Assembly: GCA_022706865.1 (NCBI GenBank)
Contig: JAKJBT010000015.1
Coordinates: forward strand, 1-23,349
DNA from: Bacillota bacterium
Lineage (GTDB): Bacteria; Bacillota_A; Clostridia; Lutisporales; Lutisporaceae
DNA: 23,349 bases
Direction: 5' to 3'
Part shown: piece after piece, positions 1 through 6,214 of the stretch
Layout of the letters: every line of letters begins with the position of its first letter
How positions within the stretch are numbered: position 1 is the stretch's first letter
Translations under genes and position numbers: made by a program
The notes under the pieces: generated by a model
What the model was told of the DNA's origin: nothing
Database searches by the model: none
What the model saw: the letters and a program-made list of their open reading frames with translations, nothing else

Positions 1-59
1 CAAATCACTCCTGTCGATGTTTTCTGGACAATTACATTCTACAGTTTGATTTGTATGAT

Positions 60-92
60 GGGAAGGGGTTTTTGCCTCTTCCCTTTATTTTT
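60..92 (+). terminator. Intrinsic terminator for a plus-strand gene left of the window
   Basis: Nine-base-pair stem GGGAAGGGG (60-68) / CCTCTTCCC (75-83) with one G-U pair and a TTTTTG loop, followed on the plus strand by TTTATTTTT. The minus strand has no U tract after the stem, so it serves plus-strand transcription arriving from outside. This implies a convergent gene to the left. Positions 1-59 show nothing else recognisable. Confidence 0.7.
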
Positions 93-129
93 GCCTTTTA
101 TTTTGCCAATGAAAATTATACTCTAAGAT

Positions 130-164
130 AAAAATACCGGACAATGAAATTATTCAATGTCCGG
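130..164 (-). terminator. Intrinsic terminator after the FAD oxidoreductase
   Basis: On the minus strand CCGGACA pairs with TGTCCGG (137-143 / 158-164), with further A-U pairs inside, and the stem is followed by TATTTTTAT. It lies about 20 bases past the stop codon of the oxidoreductase gene and closes the TetR-oxidoreductase unit. Confidence 0.85.
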
Positions 165-185
165 CTTCGATACTTATTGAGTATC

Positions 186-1685
186 TCAGCTTATCCTGCT
201 GGCGCACTGGTAGGCGGCTGCAAGGGCACCGGGTATGCCGCCGATCTGCATCGCCCAGCAGGAGCCTATATAAAGGTTTTTCACAGGTGTATCAATTTTC
301 AAGCTCATGGGGCTGTTATAGAACTTTTTCCTGGGGTTCCAGCTCCATGCAGAGGACGCCCCGTCGGTATTGCGGGTGAATCTTTCGTAAGTCAGCGGGG
401 TTGCCGCATCCTTATACCCGATGCACTCCTTCAGACCGGGAATCATCCTTGATGCACTGCCTATCAATGCATCCATTGCCTTTTCCTTTAATTGTCCATA
501 CACTTCCCTGTCTCCGCCGCCCCAATTATTCATCCAGCGGTACGGCACGACGGTCTGAAGCATCAATGATGATTTTCCCTCAGGGGCAAGTCTGGGATTA
601 ACCATGGACGGAGAATAAAGTGAGACAGCCGACTTGCTGAAATACTCACCGTCTTCGGAATTGTAGATGTCACATCCCGGTTTTTCGTCGCAAATAAAGG
701 CATGGGGTGCTTTCATATATTCACCAAGCTTTTCGTTGGGCATGTTCAATCCCAGGTATACTGTGAAGAATCCCTCCGACACTGCAGCACTGCCTATTTT
801 ATCCCGCATAGCCCTGGGAATAAGGCTCTTGTCGTCCAAAAGCTCCAGGAAGGTTTTCTTATAATCCCCCGCAGAAATAACATAATCTGCTTCATAGACA
901 GTGTTATTGCATGAGACACCAACTGCTGCTCCATTTTTTGTTATTATCTTATCCACATAAGATTTCAGTTTCAAGTCTCCACCCAGCTCCCTGAAATTTT
1001 CTGCGAGAACATCAGCCCATGACTGCATACCGTCTTTTACGGTCCACATGTCCTCGAACATCGCTGATAATCCCCCCGCCACAAATAAAGCCTGTGCATC
1101 CGCATATCCGGACCCTTTATACAGCCTGAACAGCTTGGAATCTTTATCAAAATATCTTGCTGCCAGCTCCGATGATGTCATATCCCCATACTGCTTTGCC
1201 AGTCTCATCAGCTTCGGGCCGCTCAGGATGTATGGCACCATTGATTTTATCCTGTCAAGTCCGTTATAAAGAAAGGGCATAGGTTTGTCAGCATCCTCAA
1301 AAAGGACGCTTATTTTATCCATATCTGAAAAAAACATATACAGCTTTTCTTTATCCGATGGAAAACCTTCGTAGATCATTTTTTTATACTCATCGAAATT
1401 CTCAGGGGTTCCGTCGAAATCCTCCGAGAAAAACCGGTTTTTCAGCTTTACAAAATCTATTTTATCAAGTACTCCGATTTCCTCCATCACCTTGAATACC
1501 GACGCTGAGGCTTCCAGGCTGACAGTACCGCTCTCAAAATAATAACCCTTCCTGTAAAATCCGGCGGTATAGCCCCCGGGCATGCTGTGGGCTTCAAATA
1601 TTGTCACTTTATGTCCCTTCTTTGCGAGAAGGTTGCCGGCAGTAAGCCCCCCCAGGCCGGAACCTATGATTACTACATTTTTCAT
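186..1685 (-). CDS. CrtI/phytoene-desaturase-like FAD-dependent oxidoreductase
   Basis: The 499-residue protein opens with a classical dinucleotide-binding site, GSGLGG at residues 8-13, followed by a FEAH strand end and a PGGYTAGF segment typical of the phytoene desaturase / retinol saturase group of flavoproteins. The C-terminus carries the matching FAD-contact motif NLYIGSCWAMQIGGIPGA near residue 475. The family oxidises or isomerises long polyene or other hydrophobic substrates. No other carotenoid gene is present here, so carotenoid synthesis should not be assumed. The start is an ATG with AAGGAGAGG upstream. A TetR-type gene lies 74 bases upstream, and a 25-bp palindrome matching the one before tetR sits between them, so the gene is probably repressed by that TetR. 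A strong terminator follows. Family is confident, substrate unknown. Confidence 0.87.
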   Translation of the reverse strand: MKNVVIIGSGLGGLTAGNLLAKKGHKVTIFEAHSMPGGYTAGFYRKGYYFESGTVSLEASASVFKVMEEIGVLDKIDFVKLKNRFFSEDFDGTPENFDEYKKMIYEGFPSDKEKLYMFFSDMDKISVLFEDADKPMPFLYNGLDRIKSMVPYILSGPKLMRLAKQYGDMTSSELAARYFDKDSKLFRLYKGSGYADAQALFVAGGLSAMFEDMWTVKDGMQSWADVLAENFRELGGDLKLKSYVDKIITKNGAAVGVSCNNTVYEADYVISAGDYKKTFLELLDDKSLIPRAMRDKIGSAAVSEGFFTVYLGLNMPNEKLGEYMKAPHAFICDEKPGCDIYNSEDGEYFSKSAVSLYSPSMVNPRLAPEGKSSLMLQTVVPYRWMNNWGGGDREVYGQLKEKAMDALIGSASRMIPGLKECIGYKDAATPLTYERFTRNTDGASSAWSWNPRKKFYNSPMSLKIDTPVKNLYIGSCWAMQIGGIPGALAAAYQCASRIS

Positions 1686-1705
1686 TATTAATCCTCTCCT
1701 TGTCC

Positions 1706-1730
1706 GAATGAATATTTTTTATATTCATTC
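1706..1730. promoter_or_regulatory. TetR operator 1, upstream of the oxidoreductase
   Basis: Perfect 10-bp inverted repeat GAATGAATAT / ATATTCATTC around a TTTTT centre, 25 bp in all. It lies between tetR and the oxidoreductase start, just upstream of that gene's ribosome binding site. The same design, differing at two positions next to the centre, occurs at 2370-2394. Two copies placed exactly at the tetR and target-gene control points argue strongly that this is the binding site of the neighbouring TetR. No convincing -35/-10 pair could be assigned here, so the gene may be read from an internal promoter or from the tetR promoter. Confidence 0.8.
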
Positions 1731-1758
1731 ATGTTTGAGCAAAAATAATTGCCTGTAT

Positions 1759-2349
1759 TTATACCTTTTTTTGGCAATCAGTTAAACCTTTCATTATGAA
1801 TTCCGTTATATAGTACATAATCTGCGGATAATACTGAATCCCAATATCATATTTATGAATATCGATATAAGGTATAGAATCAAAAATGGCGCATATCATT
1901 TCATCATCTATGTCATTCCTCATTTTTCCCTCGGCTTTCCACTGCCTCACTAACTCCAACCTGCCGCTTTTCATTAATTCATCGATACTGCTCATACCAT
2001 CCTGTTCATAAAAATACTGCTCCAATTTACTGAAGAGCTCTCTGTTGTACCATTCCTTCAGTATCAGATTTGAATTCATTTCAGTTATGTTTTTTGTCAA
2101 AAATTTTGTGACAAAGGTAACAGGATCATCATTCAAATCAACGGATTCGTACAAGCGCTTTTTCAGATCCTCGTTCTCCTTGAGGAAGACCTCAAGAAAA
2201 AGCTCCTCTTTCGAAGAATAGTAGTTGTAAAAGGTACCGACTCCGATCCCGGCAAGCTTTGCTATTTCTGAAACATTTGTGTCTTTGAAGCCTTTGGAGA
2301 AGAACAACTCTCTTCCGGCATTAAATATATCTGATTTTTTATCTGTCAA
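1759..2349 (-). CDS. TetR/AcrR family transcriptional repressor
   Basis: From the TTG start the protein has 196 residues. Its N-terminal TetR helix-turn-helix reads IFNAGRELFFSKGFKDTNV, then SEIAKLAGIGVGTFYNYYSSKEELF, the family signature. The variable C-terminal half should bind an unknown ligand. An upstream in-frame ATG at 2364 exists, but the ribosome binding site GGAGG (2358-2362) overlaps that ATG and sits eight bases before the TTG at 2349, so the TTG is preferred. The promoter is near consensus and a 25-bp palindrome covers its transcription start, which indicates autorepression. The same palindrome precedes the downstream oxidoreductase, the likely target. The oxidoreductase substrate or a related hydrophobic compound is a candidate inducer (inference). 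Confidence 0.9.
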   Translation of the reverse strand: MTDKKSDIFNAGRELFFSKGFKDTNVSEIAKLAGIGVGTFYNYYSSKEELFLEVFLKENEDLKKRLYESVDLNDDPVTFVTKFLTKNITEMNSNLILKEWYNRELFSKLEQYFYEQDGMSSIDELMKSGRLELVRQWKAEGKMRNDIDDEMICAIFDSIPYIDIHKYDIGIQYYPQIMYYITEFIMKGLTDCQKKV

Positions 2350-2369
2350 ATAATCTGCCTCCATTTCGC

Positions 2370-2394
2370 GAATGAATAATTTTTTTATTCATTC
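2370..2394. promoter_or_regulatory. TetR operator 2, at the tetR promoter
   Basis: Perfect 10-bp inverted repeat GAATGAATAA / TTATTCATTC around TTTTT. It starts two bases downstream of the -10 element and covers the expected transcription start, the classic position for a repressor to block initiation. It has the same layout and nearly the same sequence as 1706-1730. Confidence 0.83.
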
Positions 2395-2396
2395 AT

Positions 2397-2425
2397 ATTA
2401 TAGCGCTGTTATCTTATCAAGTCAA
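2397..2425 (-). promoter_or_regulatory. Sigma-A promoter of tetR
   Basis: TTGACT (2420-2425) and TATAAT (2397-2402) on the minus strand are separated by exactly 17 bases. The start of transcription should fall near 2390, inside the TetR operator. Confidence 0.88.
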
Positions 2426-2506
2426 TAATAATTGGAAAAAATTATCTTTGCAAAATATAAGATCAAAAAACCCTCTCATAAAAAACATATCCAATCATTC
2501 GTAAAT

Positions 2507-2908
2507 TTACTTGCTTAACGCAGACTCAACCGCTTTAAGCAGGGCTTTGCTTGTCGTAGTTGCCCCTGATACTGCATCTACGTTGGTTTTCTGCTTATCA
2601 ATAATACTATCGAGTACAGCCTCAGCTTTACTGGCATATTCAGGAGTACCGCATTCCAGAACATTTATTGCCTCTATCCTGTGATCCTTTACTATGACCT
2701 CAACCATGCAGCGTGTTTCGCCATAGCTGAATTCTCCGGTATATTTGCCGTCAGCAATCTCGTTCAAGTCAATATCTTTTATTTCGGCATTTCTTACTTC
2801 GTACAAAAGCTTATTGGCGGGTGCGATATTGGTAAAATAAAAGACTCCGAATCCGATTGCTGCAATGCAAATCAGTATGCCGATCATTTTATAATTTTTC
2901 TTGATCAT
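2507..2908 (-). CDS. Membrane-anchored FMN-binding domain protein
   Basis: The 133-residue protein has one N-terminal membrane helix (about residues 8-25, MIGILICIAAIGFGVFYF) and an extracytoplasmic FMN_bind domain. Near the C-terminus it has DAVSGATTTSKAL. This is the D-x-x-S-G-A-T-x-[ST] motif in which the Thr of SGAT is, in NqrC/RnfG-type proteins, covalently flavinylated through a phosphoester bond. An in-frame start exists nine codons upstream, but AAAGGGG sits seven bases before the ATG at 2908, so that ATG is chosen. The gene lies just upstream of tetR and the FAD oxidoreductase. A tRNA terminator isolates it from upstream transcription, so it should have its own promoter, which I could not pin down. 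A role in extracytoplasmic electron transfer is inferred. A flavin transferase is not visible in this window. Confidence 0.83.
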   Translation of the reverse strand: MIKKNYKMIGILICIAAIGFGVFYFTNIAPANKLLYEVRNAEIKDIDLNEIADGKYTGEFSYGETRCMVEVIVKDHRIEAINVLECGTPEYASKAEAVLDSIIDKQKTNVDAVSGATTTSKALLKAVESALSK

Positions 2909-3013
2909 CGTAGTACCCCTTTCTAAAGTATTCAATAACTGATACGGATTAATCTGAGAAAAGTCTGGAAGACTGTGTGTCCTAATTTTATAAACTGAGG
3001 TTTAATTTAAGTA

Positions 3014-3043
3014 TAAAACAAAAACCTTGATTTCTCAAGGTTT
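3014..3043 (-). terminator. Intrinsic terminator after tRNA-Arg
   Basis: Minus-strand stem AAACCTTGA / TCAAGGTTT closed by a GAAA tetraloop, followed by TTTTGTTTTA. It begins 18 bases past the CCA end of the tRNA. Confidence 0.88.
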
Positions 3044-3060
3044 CTAATAATCGGAAAATA

Positions 3061-3137
3061 TGGTGCGCCCGACAGGAGTCGAACCTGCGACCTGATGATT
3101 CGTAGTCATCCACTCTATCCAGCTGAGCTACGGGCGC
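3061..3137 (-). tRNA. tRNA-Arg (anticodon ACG)
   Basis: A 77-nt cloverleaf with encoded CCA can be folded by eye. The acceptor stem is GCGCCCG/CGGGCGC, the D arm starts GCTC, and the anticodon stem GATGA/TCATC holds the loop CTACGAA with anticodon ACG. The T arm is GCAGG-TTCGACT-CCTGT with one G-U pair. The A at position 34 is normally deaminated to inosine to read CGU, CGC and CGA. It stands alone with its own promoter and terminator. Confidence 0.97.
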
Positions 3138-3163
3138 ATTATTGATTTTGAAGTTCATTTTCC

Positions 3164-3192
3164 ATTATAATTAAATGCCCATTATAAGTCAA
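3164..3192 (-). promoter_or_regulatory. Sigma-A promoter of tRNA-Arg
   Basis: TTGACT (3187-3192), a 17-base spacer and TATAAT (3164-3169) on the minus strand. The expected start is about 20 bases before the mature tRNA 5' end. Confidence 0.9.
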
Positions 3193-3208
3193 TGTATAAA
3201 AAAGGCTA

Positions 3209-3502
3209 TTAGTAATCGACACGTATTCCGTCAACTGCCAAATCCTTTATCCATAAAAACTTTCTCAAAAAAATATGAATCTGATCGTTGAGAACCCTGG
3301 TTCCCTTTTTTATATATGCGTCAACTCCATCAACACTATACAAATCAAAGTTTTCGGTTTTGTCCGGCTTCCCCAACTGAACTGTCGGAGCATGTATTGA
3401 ACATCAGCCGCCGCCTGCTGCATGTATATATAGGGTCACTGCGCTATCTTTGGTATGTTTTTTTATATAAGCTATGGCATCTTTTTCAATAATTAAATTC
3501 AT
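3209..3502 (-). CDS. CC/Se-motif (HesB-like) selenoprotein with in-frame UGA
   Basis: Reading from ATG at 3502 (AGAGGTGG five bases upstream), the frame runs 32 codons to a UGA (3404-3406), then continues open for 64 codons to TAA, giving 97 residues if UGA is read as selenocysteine. The junction reads LYIHAAGGG-U-CSIHAPTVQLGKP. The part after the UGA is clearly protein-like (YSVDGVDAYIKKGTRVLND, then FLRKFLWIKDLAVDGI). From memory this matches the small HesB/IscA-like 'CC/Se motif' family, where the position is either Cys or Sec next to a Cys. A bacterial SECIS hairpin lies at the right distance. The family's function is not established; a redox or metal-sulfur role is only suggested by the U-C pair and HesB likeness. 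Stop-at-UGA gene calling would miss this gene. The alternative, a nonsense-mutated Cys homologue, is less likely given the SECIS. Confidence 0.88.
3371..3406 (-). promoter_or_regulatory. Bacterial SECIS element for the UGA at codon 33
   Basis: Immediately after the UGA (3404-3406) the mRNA forms a 7-bp hairpin, CUCCGAC (3384-3390) / GUUGGGG (3371-3377), with the six-base loop AGUUCA. There are 20 nt between the UGA and the loop, and a G is the second loop base. Known bacterial SECIS elements have the loop about 16-37 nt after the UGA and a G among the first loop bases, which SelB contacts. Both rules are met. Confidence 0.78.
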
Positions 3503-3534
3503 AAAATCCACCTCTTTTCTGACGGCGTCTATTG

Positions 3535-3569
3535 AAAAAAACCCGCAAAATATTTAATTTTACGAGTTT
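3535..3569 (-). terminator. Terminator between the B-box membrane protein and the selenoprotein gene
   Basis: On the minus strand AAACTCGTAAAAT (3557-3569) pairs over 13 positions, with two G-U pairs, with ATTTTGCGGGTTT (3539-3551) around a TAAAT loop, followed by TTTT. It ends the sigma-factor operon. A possible extended -10 promoter lies just upstream at 3583-3591, so the same hairpin may also sit in the leader of the selenoprotein mRNA as an attenuator. Confidence 0.82.
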
Positions 3570-3582
3570 CATCCTAATATAT

Positions 3583-3591
3583 ATTATATCA
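3583..3591 (-). promoter_or_regulatory. Possible extended -10 promoter for the selenoprotein gene
   Basis: TGATATAAT on the minus strand is a perfect extended -10 element. No good -35 lies 16-18 bases upstream. If used, the transcript would begin before the 3535-3569 hairpin and have to read through it. Confidence 0.35.
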
Positions 3592-3617
3592 GACTTATAT
3601 AAAATCTGTCTGCCGTT

Positions 3618-4325
3618 TTATTCTGCTGCTTCAATTTCTTCTTCATTTTCTTCTTCATTCTCTTCTTCAATTTCTATAATGTCCTCAGTGTTTTTTACTT
3701 CTTCCTTCTTCTTTGATTTCGAAAGCATATAAACTCCTGCTCCTATCAATGCAATAGGCATTATGCTTCTTCTAATTGACCAATAGAGATCCCCTCCAAA
3801 GACGAGTTGAAAGACTGAGCGTCCAAAGGCATTTACTACTCCCAGAATTCCGAGGAACAGCATTACCATACCTACAATCCTTTTGTTCTCTATAAGTATG
3901 TTATAATCAAATATAACACTGTCTTCTACTTCTTCTCCTTTTCTGATCCTTCTTCTCATGGCATAGCTGTCGAAAAAGCTGAAAAACCACGTTGGTATTA
4001 TTACAAGCAGCATCATTCCTTCAGTATTCAAGTAACTGAACAGTACAATAGCCGAAATGAAACCGAACATCAGCTGAAAACCTCTCTTGAAAAGGCCCAT
4101 ATACATTTGAGCTGCTCCGGGAACTACAGCAAAACAGAAAAATGCAAGATTTTCAAAGAAGCCGGGCTTTTGATACTGCCTGTTTTCTGAGAACAGCGAC
4201 TTTTGAATGCAGCTGCTGCATATCTTATTTCCGTTTATATCAACTGAGCATTCCTCGCAAATCGGCTGTTTGCATTTATCGCAGATGAACTTCGCTTCCG
4301 AATTTTTATGATATTTACAATTCAT
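3618..4325 (-). CDS. B-box zinc-finger membrane protein of the ECF sigma operon
   Basis: A 235-residue protein. Residues 3-39 form a B-box-like zinc finger with C3-x2-H6, C15-x2-C18, C23-x2-C26 and C36-x2-C39, all ligands present. The middle holds about four or five hydrophobic segments (roughly residues 55-130 and 150-205). The last 30 residues are almost all acidic (ENEEENEEEIEAAE) after a lysine-rich stretch. It starts one base after the anti-sigma stop codon and ends before a terminator, so it is the third gene of the sigma operon. Its role is unknown; a membrane-bound sensor or accessory to the anti-sigma factor is inferred from position only. Confidence 0.75.
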   Translation of the reverse strand: MNCKYHKNSEAKFICDKCKQPICEECSVDINGNKICSSCIQKSLFSENRQYQKPGFFENLAFFCFAVVPGAAQMYMGLFKRGFQLMFGFISAIVLFSYLNTEGMMLLVIIPTWFFSFFDSYAMRRRIRKGEEVEDSVIFDYNILIENKRIVGMVMLFLGILGVVNAFGRSVFQLVFGGDLYWSIRRSIMPIALIGAGVYMLSKSKKKEEVKNTEDIIEIEEENEEENEEEIEAAE

Positions 4326-4326
4326 T

Positions 4327-4830
4327 TTATTTTCCTCCCTCTTTTTCTCTTTCTATCCTGCCCATAATCCCGTCCAGCTGAGTAATACTGTTTGTCAGCT
4401 TGTCTATTCGCTCATTTATTGAGCTGAAGGGTTGAGAGATCCTCTGGGTGATGTTTCCCCCGGTATTATACAACTCATTCTGTACACGTACCAGGCCATC
4501 TTTTGGAGCTGTACTCAGAATCAAGAGTATCAAACCTGCTGCAACAAGGCTCATTCCCAGGTTGGCCATTTCCCCCAGGGTATTCCTGTATGATTTTTTG
4601 TACCTCTTGAGATCTATAGAGGACATAATGGAGGATTTCAAATCCATGGATGGTATGATACTTTCCTGAAAACCTGACTTCAGGAATACTTTCAGCGCCT
4701 TAATTTCCGCCAGTTCTCTTCTGCATCTGTCGCAGGACTTAAGGTGCCTTGCCACAGCATAGCTTTCCAGTTCGCTAAGCTTTCCCGCCGCATATTCATG
4801 AAGCATTCCTCTATTTTCATAGCAGCACAT
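4327..4830 (-). CDS. Zinc-finger anti-sigma factor (single-pass membrane)
   Basis: From the ATG at 4830 the protein has 167 residues. H29-x3-C33-x2-C36 (ARHLKSCDRCRREL) is the anti-sigma zinc-binding motif that clamps ECF sigma factors. One membrane helix follows (about 91-108, LGMSLVAAGLILLILSTA), then an outside segment with coiled-coil character (ITQRISQPFSSINERIDKL). The longest frame begins at a GTG five codons earlier, but that GTG belongs to the ribosome binding site GGAGGTG, six bases before the ATG. The start overlaps the end of the sigma gene by 14 bases, which implies translational coupling. It should hold the sigma factor at the membrane until a signal inactivates it. Confidence 0.87.
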   Translation of the reverse strand: MCCYENRGMLHEYAAGKLSELESYAVARHLKSCDRCRRELAEIKALKVFLKSGFQESIIPSMDLKSSIMSSIDLKRYKKSYRNTLGEMANLGMSLVAAGLILLILSTAPKDGLVRVQNELYNTGGNITQRISQPFSSINERIDKLTNSITQLDGIMGRIEREKEGGK

Positions 4831-5404
4831 TTTGTTCACCTCCACAAATCAACTCTTCCGTTCTAAGCTTCAACAGGTTCTTTCCCCTGAAAAGCCTGGT
4901 CTCTATGGTACGTTTGGGGACTCCGACTATTTCCGATATTTCCTGAGGACTGAAGTCTTCAAAATAATATAGTATGATTACGGTCTTATAAATTTCCGGA
5001 AGGCTTTCCACAAGCTTTCTCAGGTAAACTGCATTCTCCTGCTTTATCAAGTCTTCTTCAGGCCCTCCGCCGCTGTCTGCTATAGTATCGTAAATATCCA
5101 GCTCCTCTTCGCTGCCGTCGCAGATGGCTGATACCGTTTGCAGCTTCTTTTTCCTTGCCCAGTCGATACACCGGTTCACTGCAATTCTGTAAAGCCAGGT
5201 GGAGAAAGAGGCTTTGCCCTTGTATTTCTGCAGATTGTTGTAAGGCTTTATGAATATTTCCTGTGTCAAATCCCTTGCTTCCTCGTGGTCATGGGTATAG
5301 TGAAAGGCGGTGGAAAATACCTTTGATTGGTATCTGTCAATTATCACGGAGAATAACTCAGTCTTGCCTTTTACTATGTACGAAACCACTTCTTCGTCCC
5401 GCAA
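4817..5404 (-). CDS. ECF-type RNA polymerase sigma factor
   Basis: The 195-residue protein has sigma region 2 at about residues 20-85, with the typical DLTQEIFIKPYNNLQKYKGKA and FSTWLYRIAVNRCIDWARKKK segments. Region 4 is at about 130-185 (LPEIYKTVIILYYFEDFSPQ, then EISEIVGVPKRTIETRLFRGK). Regions 1 and 3 are absent, as expected for ECF factors. The start is TTG at 5404, with GGAAGG nine bases upstream and an in-frame stop just before. It is first in an operon with its anti-sigma factor and a B-box membrane protein. Upstream at about 5446-5455 is the palindrome GTATTAATAC, preceded by weak ECF-like elements (TGAAG...CGTATT), so autoregulation is possible but not shown. Confidence 0.92.
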   Translation of the reverse strand: MRDEEVVSYIVKGKTELFSVIIDRYQSKVFSTAFHYTHDHEEARDLTQEIFIKPYNNLQKYKGKASFSTWLYRIAVNRCIDWARKKKLQTVSAICDGSEEELDIYDTIADSGGGPEEDLIKQENAVYLRKLVESLPEIYKTVIILYYFEDFSPQEISEIVGVPKRTIETRLFRGKNLLKLRTEELICGGEQNVLL

Positions 5405-5477
5405 TACCCATCACCTTCCTTTCCCTGCCCATCTATGTATTAATACGAATCAACTTCTATCAATACTTCAAAGGCGC

Positions 5478-5503
5478 AAAAAAAGAACAAATTATTGTTC
5501 TTT
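5478..5503 (-). terminator. Intrinsic terminator after the HAD phosphatase
   Basis: Minus-strand stem AAAGAACAA / TTGTTCTTT (9 bp, TAAT loop) followed by TTTT. It starts at the last stop-codon base of the HAD gene and separates it from the sigma operon. Confidence 0.85.
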
Positions 5504-6159
5504 CATGCGAAATACCCCATTACTTCATTAAAACTGTGGATATATCCTTCTGCCAACTCTATCAGTTTATCCTTTGACTCGAGGGATATTTCATCTGCCA
5601 TGGCAAATACCCTCATTCCCGCCGACTTTGCTGCCATTACCCCGGAAAGGGTATCCTCGAATACAAGGCAATGGCATGGATCAATTCCCATATCCTCAGC
5701 CACCTTCAGGTATACATCGGGATACGGCTTTCCTTTCTCAACCTCACAGGAAGTTCTGATATTGGAAAAGTACTTTCTTATCCCGTGATTCGCAAGCATA
5801 CAGTCTACAAGCTCCCTGGAATTGCTGGTAGCTATGCCTAATGTCAAACCCTTATCATAAAGCAGCTTTAAGAACTCCTTTGCACCGCTTTTCAACTGGA
5901 TATGACATTTGTAATAGTCCTCTGCCATAAGCCGCCATTCTTCCTTTATCTCCTCAAGGGATTCGGGAAGGTTGAACCTCTCCTTGAAATAAACCGCAGT
6001 TTCGGAATAGCTCATTCCTTCTATCTCCATTTGCAGCCTTTCGGGAAGTGCAATCCCCCTTTTCCCCAGGAATTCAATATCCACCTGCTTCCATATCCAC
6101 ATGGAATCAATCAGTGTACCGTCCACATCAAATATAACAGCCTTTATATCCTTGTACAT
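5503..6159 (-). CDS. HAD-family phosphatase / beta-phosphoglucomutase-like hydrolase
   Basis: 218 residues, usual for HAD subfamily IA. Motif I is FDVDGTLIDS with nucleophile D11 and acid D13. Motif II is the Ser of GIATSNS. Motif III is the Lys of GKPYPD. Motif IV is VFEDTLSGVMAAKSAG. A helical cap (about residues 18-85) lies between motifs I and II, as in PgmB and phosphoglycolate-type enzymes. It should be a soluble phosphatase or phosphomutase acting on a small phosphorylated metabolite; the substrate cannot be read from sequence. The ATG at 6159 is preceded by GGAGGG. An extended -10 promoter lies at 6206-6214 and a terminator follows directly, so it is probably monocistronic. Confidence 0.87.
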   Translation of the reverse strand: MYKDIKAVIFDVDGTLIDSMWIWKQVDIEFLGKRGIALPERLQMEIEGMSYSETAVYFKERFNLPESLEEIKEEWRLMAEDYYKCHIQLKSGAKEFLKLLYDKGLTLGIATSNSRELVDCMLANHGIRKYFSNIRTSCEVEKGKPYPDVYLKVAEDMGIDPCHCLVFEDTLSGVMAAKSAGMRVFAMADEISLESKDKLIELAEGYIHSFNEVMGYFA

Positions 6160-6205
6160 ATGCCCTCCGGATCAAAATTTTTGATATTTTACTTCAACTA
6201 AAATT

Positions 6206-6214
6206 ATTATAGCA
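6206..6214 (-). promoter_or_regulatory. Extended -10 promoter of the HAD gene
   Basis: TGCTATAAT on the minus strand is a perfect TGnTATAAT element. The -35 region (GTCGCA, 17 bases upstream) is weak. The element overlaps the outer arm of the long palindrome that starts at 6211. Confidence 0.6.

Noticed and set aside
2350..2364. ATG start of TetR at 2364
   Set aside because: The GGAGG ribosome binding site overlaps this ATG, leaving it without one of its own, and is perfectly spaced for the TTG at 2349.
3404..3406. TGA as a true stop or nonsense mutation in a dead gene
   Set aside because: The frame stays open and protein-like for 64 more codons, the following residue pattern fits the CC/Se family, and a SECIS-like hairpin is correctly spaced.
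3618..3732. TTCTTC-rich tract as a microsatellite
   Set aside because: It encodes the acidic Glu-rich tail of the B-box membrane protein in frame; Glu codons explain the repetition.
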